NCBI GenBank assembly: GCA_036345935.2
Contig: JADWOT020001210.1
Coordinates: forward strand, 62,001 to 126,000
DNA length: 64,000 bases
DNA from: Taenia hydatigena
Taxonomy: Eukaryota; Platyhelminthes; Cestoda; Cyclophyllidea; Taeniidae
Reading direction: 5' to 3'
Under the pieces are notes generated by a model. The model was not told where the DNA came from, did not search any database, and saw only the letters and a program-made list of their open reading frames with translations. Below are positions 49,274 to 61,149 of the stretch, one piece after another. How positions within the stretch are numbered: the first letter of the stretch is position 1; every line of letters begins with the position of its first letter. The position numbers and the translations under genes are program-made.

Positions 49274-52200
49274 GTTTGGTGCGATGGCTTGGGAGTCGCA
49301 GGATTCTTTTATTGATGAAAAGAGGAAATCTGCGCTGAAGCACTAAACATATATGCGAGCCTACATAGGGCAGCTATTTGGAGTAAGGACAGTCAGATTA
49401 AAAACATGCGTAGCCATTCCAATTTTTTTCCTTTAGGACGCTAAGGGGTTGGACAGCATTGGGAGCTATATACACAGCAGCATAACTAGGATGCAGTAAT
49501 GATGTGGAGGTGTCTTGTTAAGAGCAAGTTATTTTACCCTGGTTTTTTCAAATGTTGTGACGTTTTCACGCTCGTCGTCACCGATTATCTCCCGGCTGCA
49601 CCGACGCTTAGGAATTGATTGCAAGCCAATGCGGAAGAACAAATAGAGCAGTGCAAGAAAGCAGTCACGAAACTAAGTGACTGCCCTCTAACGCTTGGGC
49701 GGTGCTTTTCTTCAAAACGTTCATGCCGACACCGCTGTAAATGGATTCGCTGCTATTTTTTGGAAAAGCGATTGTTTTATCAAACCATCTATCTTGTCTG
49801 CTTAAAAATTGTCCACGTGATGCCGCCTTAACAAAATAGGTTTTATTGAGGCATTGCTGCATTTGCTCTGAAAAAGGCATTTGCAATGCAGATTCCCATG
49901 GAGGCACAGCTCTGCATGAGCTTGAATTCCAAGTTAAAGTGGTTCAAAGCCTTAATAAAGTAATCATTTTTTTTAAAAAAACTGTGTACCTTTTGTTTTC
50001 AACAATGCACAATGGGTCAAAAGATTCTGGAGTTAATCGCAACACTGATTCAGGGAAACGAGCATTCGAATAAGTGCCTTTCATTTCTGTATCTTTGTAA
50101 AATGCATGTATTCTAGGAGTTTCAAACCATATTACTATTAATATTAACCGGCAGAGTGCTCCTTTTCCTAGTGCATTTTTGCAAACTAATCACAAGTTAG
50201 TAATAGCTTATAACTTGTTGATAAATTGCTCACAATGTAGCAGACTTTGATAAACTTTACTATTATATTACTGATGGCGGAAAGTAAATGAAGGAAAGCA
50301 AAAGGCATCACAATGCATTTAATTTGTTCCCCTTATTGCGAAACAAATACTCATTGTGCGTGCGTGCATTTGTTTCTTTACTCGAGGTTCCAGTGATAAA
50401 GGTAATTATAATGCCACCATGCCACCTGCTTAGAAATAGGGAATTAGTATAATGCCTTTGACTGCATAATACAGCTGCGTAGGCTGGCCTCCGGGCCATG
50501 CCAGTGGCTTATTTTTCTCTGTTTGTTGAATATATATATCCTACTCGAGTATTTTGCCTTCTTTTGCTTTTGAGGGAGCCTAGAGACGCTACAGGTAAAG
50601 TGTAAAATGTGTAGCAATAATCCAAGCTGATAAGTTTGCTACCCACGTATCAGTTACACAGTGTTTTGCTTACTTTTCAGAGTCAGCTTAGTCAGGTTTT
50701 CCAAAGGGTTAATTCATTGGACTTTGTGTATTATTTTCATAATGAATTAGATTTGGTTTTTGACCAACGTCAAAAGACGTTTGAGGTCGAAGGTGAATCG
50801 CAACGTTGTTTTTGTCTTCTTTAAGGATCATGTACGTGTATCTTTTAGGTTTAATGTTACCTGTAGCATCCTTAGACCCCTTTGAGGGCAAGAGATGGCA
50901 TAATACTAGGGTAGAATACCTATATAACATACAAAGGGAACGGAGCTGCTGGTATGGCCTGTTCACCAACTCTGCCAACTAAGGCAATATGACCAACTAT
51001 GCGGCCTACACTGGAAGGGGAGGGAGGAGGAAGAGAGGGTACTTTCCGCATAAAATAGAACCATCTGTTTACTTTTAAAGCTTCATAGTAGACGTAACAT
51101 TCAGCCTGACTACTACGATCAGGCTTAGTCAATGCGCCATTCGCGAATCTAGCACTGACCCTCTGCCAATGGTATGAATAGGTGTGTGGGCATTTTCGCT
51201 TCATTGGGAGGGTGAATTCACTTATGGATGGAACCAGTGTTGTCAAAAATTACAGCACTCGCATCCGAAATCGATCCCCGAGATTTGTGAAGAAGGTAAC
51301 AGAAATCAAGTTAAGCGCAATAATGACCCATCAGCTCTCATGAATTTGCAAAATAGCTCGAATCGCCTAACCACAGGCTAGACATGCGTTCAGTGTTTTC
51401 ATCTAGCAAGATCTGCAAGAGGAACCAAGGCACTAGCAGTTCCAAAAACTAGTCAACTCGATCCGAGATGACTGAATGGGTCAACAATTACGTACTTCTA
51501 AAATATATCACACCCAGATTCAAATGCATAAACCGCTCAAAACTTCAAGCACTTGCTTGACTAATGAGGACACCATGCTCATAATCGCCTCAAATATTCA
51601 TCGCAATTGAGTCAATCACACGACTACTCTTGACTGAGGTGACCTCAATACGGGTAAGGTATTCAAAAGCATTGTTGTAAATTCAGGACAAAACCCACTA
51701 CACGAACCGGTCGGACAGATCAACGGCTTACAGAGTAGATAAAGCCAAACAGTTGGGTTGACGTTTGACACCGTAATCAATACCAGAATCAATAAATAAA
51801 AGGTAAAAAGCAAATGGAATGAAGTGCAATTGATTGCGAGAATGCGGAATGGAAGGATAGGAAAGTAGCCTAATAAAGGACGGCAGTCTGTTCCTGCAAC
51901 TTAGTCATCCTTGCCTCCAACTCCGTGGGCCCAACATGCGTCCAGTTAGGACTTCACTTCATTTCTGCGAACTCCACCTCCATAGATGTCGGAGGAGTCT
52001 TAGTTGCTGCAGTTGAAACAGCGTGCTTGCGATGGGATATCTCTAGCTGCACTGACACCTGAATACGCATGGCCTACAGTGCTGCGCTAGAGGACACGGG
52101 TTTCCCATATTCCGCCGCGCATTTCGTCACTGTCGCCTCATGATCCCCAGCAGTAGAATCCCTCCGCGTCTCCGCCGTAGTTGTCCTTGAGATTGGTTAA

Positions 52201-52374
52201 TGTGATGTTGGAAATACGCCTGCTTCAACGAAAAAATGGAAATGCATGAATTAATAGACGAATGCTTAGCTGGACTTGGTGGTTTTTGCTCCCGGTTTCA
52301 TAACAACTGAAGAATATTTTTTCTCACACAATACCTTATAGAACTAGAGATGGCTTTGGATACGTTTGCTGCAG
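49274..52374. other. No gene recognised
   Basis: About 3 kb between the RRM gene and repeat D plus copy. ORFs under 110 codons lie on both strands, frequently overlapping. No further RRM-gene exon, RNA gene or repeat was recognised. Confidence 0.45.
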
Positions 52375-55060
52375 TGGAACCTAACAAGCAAGTCAAAACC
52401 CCACTTAGCAGCTGGAAAAAGTTCATTCGTGTTAAAGAAGTTGAACTGGGATGGTTGAACCATTGACCAGACATTGATATAGAACGGATCTCTCAAAAAT
52501 GGTATATGCAGCATATTCTATAGCACTGTTAGTTCCAAGGGGAACTTCAAAGAAGCAACGAGACAGGCAGCTCTAAACACTAAGAATGTTTTCCAGACTT
52601 CTTATTCTAGAAATGACAATTTTTGCCCGCACCAAAAGCCGCTGCGTAAACTGGAAGCCAGATTAGACGGCGTTACTCTTTTGGTACCAAACCATGCAAA
52701 GTGACGCAGTAGCAAGACAAAAGGGGCAAAGAAAAAACAAGATCAGGCTGCATAACTCCATTGCATTTGCACCTCATCTTATTTGCTATTAAGGGGTCCA
52801 ATCACTCGTGAAGAATGCCTGCCCCATCCATCAATTTGAGGCGCGTTTGGAAGAGTGCCGTTCACTGCATGTCAAAATAACCCACCTAGCACTAGGGGAC
52901 AGGCGGGTCTTCTTCCTTGAAATGCGATGGCAAAGAGCATCTTTCACTTCACACCCAAATGGCTCAGAGGAAATGGCCTCAAATACAAAGCCTTGACAAA
53001 GTTATTTGATGATCAGTAAAGCGATGACATCTGAGATACATAGGCAAACTTGGGCCACAGGAAGACCAGAAATGCCTGCTTACGGAACCTCCAGATACAC
53101 ACAGAAATGCCAAACGACTAATAAGACCAAGTCGGTTATCAATCATTAGCCAACTAAATAGGCAACTGTGTAAGAACTTTTGCCGAGGTGCTTTGCAAAA
53201 TCAAGAAAGTGTCAAGTCCATTTTAGGGCACATAATCATCACTGCAACACTTCGGTCCACAATGCAAGCCCCTCTCAATAGTGCATAAGCTTTGCACGAT
53301 TCTTGCCTTTGTCACCAAAATACAAAAACGCAGCACCCAGTCATTGTTTCTCCAATGCTACTGTAGTCTTCGAACTATCTATGCTGTTGTGCTTTTAGCC
53401 AATTTCCGACACCGATAACTAGAGCTAGGCAAAAGGAGCTTGAAGAAACATTACGGAAGGAATAGGAAGAACGAGGAGAGGAAGTATATTACTCTAGTAC
53501 ATTACTCCAGCAATGATTCACTAACCCTTACTGTTTTCAAGAAGTCCCTTCCAAGCGCCTTCCAGCTATATCGAATTCTACCAATCAGGTAGATCTCAGA
53601 CATCAGCTTCGTTGATCTTCTCTAAGTCACCGAATCGCCGTGAACAACTGCATCCAAAGTCTACCGCACACATACACACACACCAATACACATAAATCAT
53701 TGCCTCTCAAACATGGAGTGTCGAGTGTTTTACAACTGTGAAGTGACCACTATGTGGATGGTTGAGTGGTAACCGGTAATGAAATGTTTATTTGCCTAGT
53801 GGTCGTGACAGCACAGGCCATTTTTCATCATGGAATCAAAATTTTCATGAACTGAATCCAGGTAGCAGTCATGCAGTCAACGTCCATCACATCAGCTTAA
53901 GTATTGAGGAGGAGGAAAATCAACTGTTGCACCATCACTCACGTCCCACATCGCTGTTTACTGCTATTAACGCGTTGATCCCGAGTAAGTCCAAACAAAA
54001 AAACGATTTGCAATTTTATTCCATTTAGTGCTAAGGGTCCGCTTAAGTGTACTGCCCTTTAACTGCCTTGAAGTCACCAAAATCAAACTCATCAAATCAT
54101 TTGGTAAGAAGGAATAAGTTTTACCACCACCTGACGCTCATTCACCGAATACTATACTAAAAGTAGACAACAAGCTGGCTTTCGCTTCAACCTTCGGGCC
54201 AATTTACACCTCAGTTGGTTTTAGCTAATAAGTACAGGAAATCAATGCGAGAACAGCAAGAGGAACCGCATCGAAACGGGCGCATGCTATCCGATTTTTC
54301 GTGACTCGGTAGGGATAAAAGTTCAAGTAATAAACTGGAAAACATTGCTGAAATTTAGCTATTCGAACCCGCTAGACACTTGACAATGACGGAGGATAGG
54401 TTGCATGCCGTGAACAAACTGCAGTTCGGAATTTCAAGGAAAAGGCTGGTTATTGATCACGACGCAAAATCGTAACTAACAGCACTTGAAATGATTAGTC
54501 TAGAACCGGTAATTCCGTACAATGCGGGTCATCTCGCTAAGTGGTCTGAATGCAAGTTCATTTCAGAATACAATCGCCCGTATTTAACGATCAGGCAGCA
54601 GTTTCAATACTTTGAAATTTTAGCACGATACTGGATACAGGACGCACGGCATTAGCAATGGAAAATAGGAAACCACAAACAAGTAACACCCTAATAAGGG
54701 CAGTCTTCAATGCAATTCAGCAAGCTTTAAAAAGGAGAAAAATACTATGGCCAGATAGAGATCTAGTTTAATTTAATCAACATTTGTAATAGGAAGGAGA
54801 AGACTTGCAGTTCAGGGAAAAGCGGGCATTTCGAAATCCCTTCCCTTCCTCTTCTTCAACACAACGAACAAATGAACCAACTGGGCTCCAAGTCTCACCG
54901 TCCCCGGAAATCGCACCTGTCTCCACCACCACAAGTGTCTGGACTCCCGACACCATACTGGCGGGCCCCGTCACCAAATTCATAGCCGCACCGAAAGGCA
55001 CCGAGGAAGCAGTGGGACAGCAAGACCATCAGCATTGGTGACCTCGATTTCAGGAGCAAT
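52375..55060 (+). repeat. Dispersed repeat family D, plus copy (decayed coding element)
   Basis: Inverted partner of 38385-40930, about 14 kb away centre to centre. Interrupted frames still read like protein: M-A-L-D-T-F-A-A-V-E-P-N-K near 52352, a frame with K-G-N-F-K-E-A-T-R-Q-A-A-L-N-T-K-N near 52540, and E-I-A-P-V-S-T-T-T-S-V-W near 54910. The second aligns with G-D-V-K-E-V-M-G and V-A-L-Y-T-K-N-A-F in the minus copy. About 370 bases at 53210-53580 have no counterpart in the minus copy, so one copy gained or lost sequence. No mobile-element enzyme motif was recognised. Confidence 0.8.
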
Positions 55061-55525
55061 AAGAGTCATCAGCGATTCGGTAGCAGCATTGACCTTCCAC
55101 TTCTCAATGCCGTCATAGATCCATGCCACCAAAACGAAGTAGAGTTGGTGAGCAAGAGTCGTTAATTGAATGAGGAATTCGGTCAAAGAGACACACAGTG
55201 GGAAAGACGAGGCCAAAGACGCGATGAGTGTGCGCATCCAACAATGCGGCATAGGGAGACGGAGATGTGGAGGAGATTGATAGCGATCCCGATTTGACAG
55301 CCCTAATGGTGATACCGCAGTAAGACGTACAAGGTGGTATAGACCTGTTGATTCAACGGTCAGTTGTCGATCACTACCTTTGCCGCATCGCACTCCTTGT
55401 CTGTAAGGGAGGTGAGGATGACGGTGAAGTGGAGAGTAGTAAGTCAATTGTAACGAAAAAGGAAAGCACGTTCGAGAATGGGCAATAGGCCCGTTTGCGA
55501 TAATCAACCCATCAGACATAGGTAA

Positions 55526-55846
55526 CTTTGGCAAGCGGAAAGGGAACGCTTACCGCAGCTCCTACAAGGCGGCAACATCACTAAAACCCCAGCTGCAACC
55601 ACGACCGAGAAAAGGGACGAGGAAGGAATCGATTTCGTGACACCCAGAGTCGCACCGAAACCGCGACCTTTTAGGCGTTCGTATTCACGCACATGCTCGA
55701 CGTCATGGGACTACAGTTTCCCGCCTCATGGACGACAAAATTCATGGATAAAGAGCGCCAACTCTTCTGACGCAACAATGCCTGCATCGCTCCGTCTTGG
55801 AAACGAAGGAGTTATGTTCTTCCAGCTTCTCGACAAACGTAGCTAA
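55526..55846 (+). CDS. Coding-like ORF, 106 codons, unrecognised
   Basis: Open from just after a TAA at 55523-55525 to a TGA-less end at TAG 55844-55846. The first half is charged and Thr/Pro-rich (A-E-R-E-R-L-P-Q-L-L-Q, T-T-T-E-K-R-D-E-E-G-I-D-F-V-T-P, V-A-P-K-P-R-P-F), which is unlike the surrounding chance ORFs. There is no clear start codon or splice site. It lies about 470 bases downstream of repeat D, whose end also encodes Thr/Pro-rich peptide, so it may be the 3' part of the same decayed element. A 185-codon minus-strand ORF (54980-55534) overlaps the space between; it looks like an antisense shadow. Confidence 0.25.
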   Translation, partial: LWQAERERLPQLLQGGNITKTPAATTTEKRDEEGIDFVTPRVAPKPRPFRRSYSRTCSTSWDYSFPPHGRQNSWIKSANSSDATMPASLRLGNEGVMFFQLLDKRS

Positions 55847-58800
55847 TTTTGTTATGGCATTGGCTGGCTGCTGTTAAAAGCATGTGCTTTGCCCTGGGAG
55901 GAATCAAATGCCCACATAAGAAACTCATTTGACTTTGCGGTGAGAAAATAAAGCACAGATTCATTATTTCGACATTCTCAAGTCCAAATTATTTCGCATC
56001 TTTTCTCACATCTATGCTGAGACGCTTTTTGGTAGTATGCCATCACTCGGTGTAAAGATGGGTACGTTGCGCCAAAACCGGTCCGCCACCATCACAAGAG
56101 TCAAAATTCTTCCTTTTTTCACCGGAGTCAGCATGCCACTTTTCATTGTCACTTGTCATTGAAACCGGGAATTCATTCATCGACTGCAGCACGGGAAAGG
56201 AGGTCCTACGAAGCTCCGTCTGATAAGCGGACCCTCACGTTCGACCGCTGCAATGACTAAAATTCACAGTTTTGAGCTCAGTGCTGTGCTGGAGAATATT
56301 TCGACAGCACTAAAGTAACGAACCCACCAATTCGATATGCAATTTTTGTCCACAAATAGAAAACTGGTAGCCAATATAAACAATCCGACCCTCTACCTTT
56401 CGTCGAAATTTTAAATGGACTTTAGACAGCCATGATTAACTGACACCACCGAAATGTAAGAAGTGCTCAAGGAAAATAGATATAGTCTGCACCAACATTT
56501 AACGAAATGACCAAACAGAAGTCGAGTATTTCATCACCAGGATTACACAAACCATGGGTTCAACAAGCCTCGAAAGGCACTAGTCACACTTTCGAGCCAA
56601 TATATATGTTTGATTGTGTGTATGCATGAAATGCATCGAAAATTTTAACAGTAGATACTCACATACCTGCATTCATTAGGATAAATGGCAACCCATGCAC
56701 AACCACGACCAGACAAAAGTCCAGACTTTCATATGTGCCGCTAAATGCACGAAAAGGGCTTTGGGTGCTAATAAAGCAAAGCAGCATTCATAGCACTCAT
56801 TTTCAAGTTTAGAGACCACATCATGGGAATTTTTAACATGCGAAATAAAAAAAAAAATTATTCAGCGAATACAATATTTTGCAAGACATGTGTTCTGATG
56901 CTTTTTAGAACATAGAACGGTTAATAATAAGTCAAAATTTAGAATTTTTGCCATGGTTTTGAAAATTTTTGCATGCGAAATCTATTGCATTGTCCTTAAT
57001 CTTCCTTTGGGTCACACTAGTCGAAATTGATATAATAGTTTATTACTTACATTTCTTTAAATGTACTTTTCAGACGGGAGGCAAGAGCGTATCTTTAATC
57101 TTTTGGTGTCGACTGAGGCTATCCCACCACCCCACTTTTGTGTGCCACCGATCCATCCTTTTGTCTAAGGCAGTAAAGATGCCTCAGAGCATTTATGCAA
57201 TGCTTATATCCTTCAAATGTGCTTTGTAGGCCAGAGGTGGAAGAATAATTTTAACCTCGTCGTAGAATAGCGTGGTTGCCCCCTGGAGGCAAATGTATCC
57301 TTGGCATAGACTTCCCGATATTGTTACTCTATAAGTGCCCTCATCATATGATAATAGTAAGAGCGGAATAACGGAAGGGAAGGAAAGGGAAGAACTATCT
57401 AATTTCAACATTTTAATGTTCGGCATAGTCGCAGGAATGGAAAAGCTAGTAGAGAGGTCCCTGCACGAACTGCCGAAATATTGTCTGTGGACAGCAAAGG
57501 GCTTGACCAGTTGTTTGTAATTTAATCAAACACAATGTCACTAGGTTCTGACATTTTATTAAAAAATACTCAGCACAAAATTTGCACTTCTGATTTTATC
57601 TAGTCCTTAGACTCAACCCCGATCACTTGGGTGGTTATTGTACCTTCGTTGAGTGGAGTGGCCTTTTGGGGCATGCTAGCAGTTGAAAAGTACAGTGCAG
57701 ATTTGCAACGTAATGTAACCAAACAAAGCGGCAAACACATAACATCTTACAAGGACAGAGAGTTAAAACTGAATGTCGGCTAAATCTTCACCTCCAATAT
57801 GCTGATTACATTACTTCCAGATGCGGCTGAGCAGAATTCTGGAGAATAAACTTTGCCAAAATAACGTGACTTGGATGCAATCACATCTCAACCATCCGAT
57901 ATAAAAGGCGAACACGTCATGTTGGTTGCTTGCTTTTCAGATGCCAATTATCCACTCGCTTAAACCAATGCAATCCACTTTTCTTCGTCAACAAGCCAAC
58001 AATGACACAGTGATCGTGTTATTACCATTGGGCCAGCAAAACATGCTCATTTCGCAAGTGTAGCGACTGACTACGGAAAATGGCTTACGAAAACCCTCGT
58101 AGGGTTCTAAATGCAAGCACCTTTAGGCATACACCAGTCAAAATACGGAATCGAACCCATTCAGAAGATCCATAAATGGAGATTAAAAGAAGGCGCAACC
58201 TACTGGCGTAGGACGTTTTCTCCAACCCAGTGCCACCGAATCAATATTCACACTCTCCGGGTGAGCAAGTTTGACAGAACTCACGACTGGAGCATAACTC
58301 AACTCAATGGGATGAGCAGACATCACTTCAGTAATTTTGCCCTGGCGGAATAGGTGTTCACATCTGCATTAAGTTCGGTCATTGAAAAACTCACAAATTG
58401 CAGAACAACCGTCCCAATAATCCGTCGTAGGGTGCCATGTTGCCTGATTGAAGCTTAAATTGAGTAAAATTTAAGGTAATATTTGAGGGAGCAAAATGAA
58501 GCCGGTTGTTTACTGACGGTTCCAAACATCACCCATTCAGGGATTCGGACGCAATCTTGCACCTCCCTTGCACCTTATGACCATGCCCTAAAGTAGTTTG
58601 GCATGATGACTTGTCAAGAAGGATTTGTAATGACTTGCTTCTTGCATTTGCATTGGTAATAGAGCGAGCTTAGCACTCCATCCATATTGAGCCTCTCAAA
58701 CTCACTTTCACTTAACTTTGCTCTAGTCACGGCTGCAAGTTTCCCGTTTATACTAGAGTGGAATTTAAAATAGCTTCCTCTAATTTCAGCACAAAGTGTG

Positions 58801-61149
58801 AATTATAGCAGGCTAGTAAAATTGAAGACAGAGAATCAAACAGCGTCGAACACTGTTGAATTCATAAGCCATTAACTTCTGTAGCAGAAATTAATTGCAT
58901 TTTAACGATATGCAACACAAATGGCGGCATTGGAAGTAGCTATTCCAGTCCCTAGTAAGTCACTGCAAGCATCTGTTCAATCGTGTGGTTACCAGAAGTG
59001 CAACAAAGGACTCTGCGCAAAAATCAACCTACTGGCTGTTCCATTCACGACAATAAAGGCGCCCAAGGGTAGTCGCATGGACTTGTTTGTGCTTGGGATT
59101 GGTAAGTTAAAAAGGGTTGCGGAATCAGTTGATGACACCACGAAAGGGATTCGCATACGGTGAAGCAAGTCTCACTAGGAAGTAGTGGAAGAGTATGGTC
59201 ATGATGGCGGGAGGTGCCGCGATGCCAGAAGTTATCGATGAAGCACGAAGCTGCAAAAGTGTTTCTTTCTTACTGCCCAAAAAACGAAATGACTAATTTA
59301 GTGGATTGGCAGGCAAACATAATGCACGAATCTGTTTATTGTGTCCGACTTGAAGCATAATTTGGCGAGACTTCAACCGTAGGGCTGGAAGAGGATGGGA
59401 TTGGCAATGCATAAGCTGCAGAAGATAGCATTAAATTGCTTGATTAGGAAAAGTTGAAGAGAAAAGATGTTTTGGATGGGTGCAAGAGCTCTTCATGATG
59501 CATGCAATTGGATGGACCTACTTTCGATTGGCTCAAGGCAGCATAAGTGCTGATGAGATGCAGGCAGCAATTGACGTATTGGCCACTTTAGCCGATTTTA
59601 ATCCATCAAATACCAGTCCAGTCTAAATCCACTAAGACAGAATTTCGATTATGATAGGTATGCATTAGGAACAGGTAGTGAATTCCAGGTAACTTTAATG
59701 CACTTGTTTTGTAACTCTACAGAAGTTGACATCGTCAATATTTGGTCCTGTATCATTACAATGAATGCGCTACTTAAATTTAAAGCACTGGCACCTTATT
59801 TTATACGTGCAGAGGAAGCCTTTTTGTGACCTAATTACACCTCTACTTTGCTTTCACACGTTTGAAAGAAAAGCCAAAGTGATGCTTTTAGTTTGTATCA
59901 GCATACACCTCAACATGTAGACATCTAAAATTGGATTTTCTGCTGGACCGCACCAATTGCGTAGCGTTGCAGCCAAGTATAATGCCAACTATGTCTCTCA
60001 TTAACGGTTCTTTGACTAGACCTCCTCAAGTTGGTTTGCGACGGGCGTGATACAGGTTTTTGGTCTGTAGGACTTTGCTTCAAGAGTGTGGATAAGCCGC
60101 ACTCAAGGGTATCCTTGTGGTCATCAGAAAAAGGTCGAGAATGCATCAGCGTAATTGCAGCGCTCTTAGTTATTCTCATCAACAAATGCTCAGTTGTTAT
60201 CTGCCAATCAGTATATAAGCAAAATGTGTCATGGACGATTCGAGCCTACCATGAGCGATGTTTTACAGCTCGCGCATTCTCCCCTCCAATTGTGTTCAGC
60301 GGTTAGCTTCAAGTCATTTTCCAAGTTGCATCTTTATGGCTGATTCAAAATGTCTGCTTTTCTTCATAAGTTTGTCAGATGCGGCAATCACCAAAGCGCG
60401 CAGACACATCCGCAGTCAAACATGGTCAGGCTGTAAGAGGGCCTTCAGGATGGAGGCAATTCACATTTAACGTGTGTGGGCCCATTGTGAGAGCTCTATT
60501 GGAATCGCTCTTGCGAAAGTTTACACCTTGCAAATCAATTGTCGAGACTCCGATGTTCCACTGCACTCTGATTCGCAAGGTGTGATGCATCTCAAGAATA
60601 AATCCAATGGAGCTCATACTATGAGTATATACACGTCAATTCTAATCGCCTTCATTTCGTAGACTTTTCCTCTGTGTTGTGGTGGAATGAAATTCAGCGA
60701 ACGGAGAGGTCACGGCCACTGGAATGGCCCAGCGGCAACCGATCTGGCTAGGCCGATACGTCTTGAAACATACCTCTTGGGTGAGCGGCAGGAACACAAC
60801 GTAAATCCTCCGACACCGGCAAAAGCCGTCCCACAGCTGCCTATTAATGCACTCTCTATTAACATTTTGTCAAAACAATAAAGATGTCTCAAAACAAACA
60901 GCCTTTTAGATTTGGCGTTGTCGAAGGGATGGAGAGAAGAATAAAGAAATCTCCACAAATGCTACCTGTGTAAATAACGAAGAGGGGATCTGGAACGCTG
61001 TTAGCATGAACTACGGAGGCATAGCCTACGGGTCAATGAGTTCGGCTGATTATATTTGAAGCGAACATCCTGCCACCACAATTTAATCCAGTAGTAGAAA
61101 TATTTGGATTTTCTAGTTCCTATTCATTATGTCGTTTTCCCTCCAATAT
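55847..61149. other. No supported gene; weak coding-like segments
   Basis: About 5.3 kb. Three segments read somewhat like protein but lack support: plus 58921-59163 (an ATG ORF of 80 codons), plus 59444-59626 (61 codons, ... S-A-D-E-M-Q-A-A-I-D-V-L-A-T-L-A-D, ending in TAA) and minus 59925-60185. None has a recognisable domain or a confirmed splice partner. The rest shows nothing. Confidence 0.4.

Noticed and set aside
54980..55534. 185-codon minus-strand ORF, the longest in the window
   Set aside because: It begins outside repeat D and overlaps its end, has a Leu/Pro/Ser-rich shadow-like composition, and the plus strand on both sides reads more like protein.
58921..59626. Two plus-strand coding-like ORFs (58921-59163 and 59444-59626)
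   Set aside because: No domain, no convincing splice connection between them, and lengths within chance expectation.
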